Shown here one piece after another: positions 6,574-6,974 of a DNA stretch of 6,974 nucleotides (its first letter is position 1; each line of letters starts with the position of its first letter). Both the position numbers and the translations under genes were made by a program. This DNA comes from Desulfocicer vacuolatum DSM 3385 (GTDB lineage: Bacteria; Desulfobacterota; Desulfobacteria; Desulfobacterales; SURF-7), in contig CAMBQS010000182.1 of NCBI GenBank assembly GCA_945870015.1, forward strand, positions 1 to 6,974, read 5' to 3'. The notes under the pieces were generated by a model. It did no database searches. It was given only the letters and a program-made list of their open reading frames with translations, and was not told the DNA's origin.

Positions 6574-6974
6574 AAAAGGTCAACGCCAATTTTGGCCAGT
6601 TCCGATCGAACAGAAGTGTGAAACTTTACATGACCGACAATTGCCTGATTGATCATCCGGCCTGCTGCATACGCCAGACCATTTGAAAACCGGTCCAGAC
6701 GCCTTTTCCGATCAATCTGATCCAGATCCCCGGTGAAAACCAGTTTTGTGCCTACACCCGCCCGAGTGATGATGGTCTTGACCTGGTGAGGCGTCAGGTT
6801 CTGCGCCTCGTCAATAATCATAATACTTTTGATAAATGTTGTCCCCCGGATATAGTCAAGTGGCTCGATATCGATTTTTTTGTCGGCCAGATATTTGTCG
6901 ATCAGTTCCCTGTTCTGGGGGTCGACTTCTTTCAGGACAGACAGGTTCTGCCAGATCGGCCGCAGCCATGGATC
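6570..6974 (-). CDS. PhoH-family ATPase, C-terminal part (5' end outside window)
   Basis: The last 134 residues of a PhoH-like P-loop protein are present. PhoH proteins are cytoplasmic ATPases; YlaK/PhoH2-type members carry an N-terminal PIN nuclease domain and are linked to RNA processing. Visible parts are DPWLRPIWQNL at the window edge, IEPLDYIRGTTF, the Walker B with DEAQNLTP (the D-E-A-Q-N block typical of PhoH), GVGTKLVFTGDLDQID, SNGLAYAAGRM, and a final HTSVRSELA block with the conserved Arg-Ser. The DPWLRPIWQNL opening favours the longer YlaK-like subtype over short E. coli-type PhoH, but the Walker A and any PIN domain lie outside the window, so this is not certain. Its stop TGA overlaps the next ATG, suggesting it is co-transcribed and translationally coupled with the radical SAM gene. 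Confidence 0.92.
   Translation of the reverse strand, partial: DPWLRPIWQNLSVLKEVDPQNRELIDKYLADKKIDIEPLDYIRGTTFIKSIMIIDEAQNLTPHQVKTIITRAGVGTKLVFTGDLDQIDRKRRLDRFSNGLAYAAGRMINQAIVGHVKFHTSVRSELAKIGVDLL

Overview
The window looks like ordinary chromosomal DNA of a Gram-negative, probably anaerobic bacterium. It most resembles the Desulfobacterota (former Deltaproteobacteria; a Desulfobacterales-type sulfate reducer is my best guess). This is inference from gene content: a periplasmic protein with an N-terminal domain like the flagellar protein FlgT, two oxygen-sensitive radical SAM enzymes (one with a B12-type domain), and a YlaK-type PhoH protein. I see no mobile element, CRISPR array, tRNA or rRNA, and no stretch over 300 bases lacks a gene.

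Left half, plus strand (1-3221): a tight block of rimO (3' end only), a long-chain polyprenyl diphosphate synthase (ispB type), a secreted FlgT-like protein, and a CDP-alcohol phosphatidyltransferase (pgsA type). rimO and ispB overlap by ATGA; the other gaps are 55 and about 21-24 nt, so one transcript is likely. The two enzymes supply the quinone side chain and phosphatidylglycerol. The FlgT-like protein between them is of unknown function.

Right half, minus strand (3159-6974, read right to left): the 3' end of a PhoH-family ATPase; a radical SAM protein with a long cysteine-containing N-terminal region, joined to phoH by ATGA; a 94-residue (or 130-residue) basic protein of unknown family; and, 11 nt further on, a B12-binding-type radical SAM protein. 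A near-consensus sigma-54 promoter-like sequence and an AT-rich inverted repeat lie between the first radical SAM gene and the small gene, so the last two genes may have their own promoter.

The two blocks converge and their last genes overlap tail to tail by 63 nt, with no visible intrinsic terminator between them.

The most interesting part is the minus-strand set: two different radical SAM enzymes around a small uncharacterised protein, next to phoH. I cannot assign a pathway to it. The rest is recognisable housekeeping.
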